Source of the DNA: Alistipes sp.
GTDB lineage: Bacteria; Bacteroidota; Bacteroidia; Bacteroidales; Rikenellaceae
NCBI GenBank assembly: GCA_017631135.1
Contig: JAGBTW010000025.1
Coordinates: forward strand, 1 to 6,353
Reading direction: 5' to 3'
DNA: 6,353 bases
The translations under genes and the position numbers were made by a program. Shown piece by piece: positions 5,194 to 6,353 of this stretch (positions are counted from its first letter, which is position 1; each line of letters opens with the position of its first letter). The notes beneath the pieces were generated by a model. It did no database searches. It was not told the origin of the DNA and saw nothing but the letters and a program-made list of their open reading frames with translations.

Positions 5194-6353
5194 ATGACGG
5201 ATATTATCACTCTTCGCCTTGTGAATAGCGGCGTCCAGATAGATGTCGAGATGGGCACTTCGCTTATTGAGGTGCTCCAGAGAGTCGACTTTGAGCGCCC
5301 CTACCCCATCCTCGTTGCGCGTGTCAACAACCGCTACAAGGAGCTCAACCACCGCATCTTCAAGCCCGTCACCGTGGAGTTCCTCGATGTGCGCCACCAT
5401 GAGGGCTACCGCACATATCAGCGCACCATAAGCTTCGTTATGCAGATGGCAGCAACGGAGCTCTTCCCCGAGCGTAAGTTGCGCATTCGTCACACCCTTG
5501 GCAGCGGCTTCTATGCCGAGTTCGAGAATGGCGTGGTGCCCACAGCGGCGGAGCTATCTCTTTTGAAGGAGCGCATGATGGCAATCGTCGAGCGCGACAT
5601 CGCCATTACGCGCCGCAAGCGCCTCGCAGAGGAGGTGGCTGCGGAGTATGCGCGCTATGGCTTTGACGACCGCCTCGACCTTGTCGAGACGCGCCCACAC
5701 CTCTACCGCACGGTGAACTACCTCGGCGAGATGCCTGGTTACTTCTATGGAGCTTTAGCACCCTCATCGGGCTATGTGCGCCACTTCGACATAGCGCCCT
5801 ACTACAACGGCTTCTATGTTGCACTACCCGAGCGTAGCAACCCCGAGGTTATATCCACCAACATACAACTCGACAAGATGTTCGACATCTTCCACGAGTA
5901 CCAGCAGTGGATAGACATCATGGGAGTACCAACGGTGGGAGAGCTTAACCGCCGCGTTATGGAGGGTGACGCCTCGGAGCTTATAAAGATTGCGGAGGCC
6001 TTCCACGAAAACAAGATAGCAAACATCGCACGCGCTATAGCCGAGGCTAATGCCGAGCGTGGTGTGCGCATGGCACTCATATCGGGTCCATCATCGAGTG
6101 GCAAAACAACATTCTCGAAGCGCCTCGGCGTGCAGTTGCGCGTCTTGGGTCTCGACCCCGTGCTTATCGCCCTTGACGACTACTTCGTCGACCGCGACAA
6201 GACACCGCTGGATGAGGATGGCAAGCCCGACTTCGAGGCGTTGGAGGCCATAGACCTCGCAACGCTCAACGACCACCTACAGCGCCTTGCTGCGGGTGAG
6301 AGCGTCGAGATACCGCGCTACAACTTTATCACTGGCAAGCGTCAGTGGCACGA
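5194..6353 (+). CDS. Nucleoside (uridine-like) kinase with TGS/ThrRS-like N-terminus, 3' partial
   Basis: The frame is open from ATG 5194 to the window edge, giving 386 residues without a stop. Residues about 1-65 resemble a TGS-like domain. Residues about 70-245 resemble the second additional (editing-type) domain of threonyl-tRNA synthetase; a region including KLRIRHTLGSGFYAEF stands where the synthetase would carry its HxxxH editing motif, which is not seen. The kinase domain begins near 290 with the Walker A loop GPSSSGKTT (298-306), followed by ALDDYFVDR (326-334) and PRYNFITGKR (374-383), as in uridine kinases. Family members in Bacteroidota are about 550 residues, so roughly the last 165 are missing off the edge. 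It would phosphorylate uridine/cytidine or another nucleoside for salvage in the cytoplasm. The role of the N-terminal part is unknown. Confidence 0.9.
   Translation, partial: MTDIITLRLVNSGVQIDVEMGTSLIEVLQRVDFERPYPILVARVNNRYKELNHRIFKPVTVEFLDVRHHEGYRTYQRTISFVMQMAATELFPERKLRIRHTLGSGFYAEFENGVVPTAAELSLLKERMMAIVERDIAITRRKRLAEEVAAEYARYGFDDRLDLVETRPHLYRTVNYLGEMPGYFYGALAPSSGYVRHFDIAPYYNGFYVALPERSNPEVISTNIQLDKMFDIFHEYQQWIDIMGVPTVGELNRRVMEGDASELIKIAEAFHENKIANIARAIAEANAERGVRMALISGPSSSGKTTFSKRLGVQLRVLGLDPVLIALDDYFVDRDKTPLDEDGKPDFEALEAIDLATLNDHLQRLAAGESVEIPRYNFITGKRQWH

Noticed and set aside
5173..5493. 106-residue minus-strand ORF opposite the kinase start
   Set aside because: It is antisense to the well-supported kinase frame, has no recognisable domain, and mirrors its codon pattern.

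Overview
The window looks like a Bacteroidota chromosome segment, most likely order Bacteroidales. An Alistipes/Rikenellaceae-type host is my best guess, but not a firm one. The reasons are several matches to the Bacteroidota promoter (-33 TTTG, about 20 nt, -7 TAnnTTTG), AT-rich leaders with little Shine-Dalgarno sequence, GC-richer coding DNA, and gene families typical of the group: a radical SAM enzyme paired with a small lipoprotein, and a nucleoside kinase with threonyl-tRNA-synthetase-like N-terminal domains.

Layout from left to right. Bases 1-455 hold no convincing protein gene. They contain a strong leftward promoter whose product lies outside the window, a GC-richer island of unknown nature (about 242-335), and a canonical rightward promoter. 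That promoter drives a nicotinamidase-like cysteine hydrolase (456-1007, +). A 13-bp stem terminator separates it from a convergent two-gene operon read leftwards: a 106-residue putative lipoprotein (2183-2503, -), then a radical SAM/SPASM enzyme (1071-2174, -). Divergent from that operon is a small cold-shock-domain protein (2648-2890, +). A 10-bp-period inverted repeat array (2894-3006) follows, in the convergent gap before a second leftward operon: a 5'-nucleotidase-type lipoprotein (3649-5115, -) and rnhB, ribonuclease HII (3047-3643, -). A divergent rightward nucleoside (uridine-like) kinase starts at 5194 and runs off the right edge.

The most interesting unit is the lipoprotein/radical SAM pair. 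The enzyme has a CX3CX2C cluster and a SPASM-type auxiliary cluster region, as in peptide-modifying radical SAM enzymes. The partner carries two copies of a GVPFxDGxVVxP motif 24 residues apart. This fits a Bacteroidota 'rSAM/lipoprotein' system known from genome surveys, whose chemistry and role I do not know to have been worked out. The other genes appear to serve housekeeping functions: NAD or amide metabolism, RNA/DNA hybrid removal, nucleotide salvage and RNA chaperoning. Nothing in the sequence ties them to the pair except proximity.
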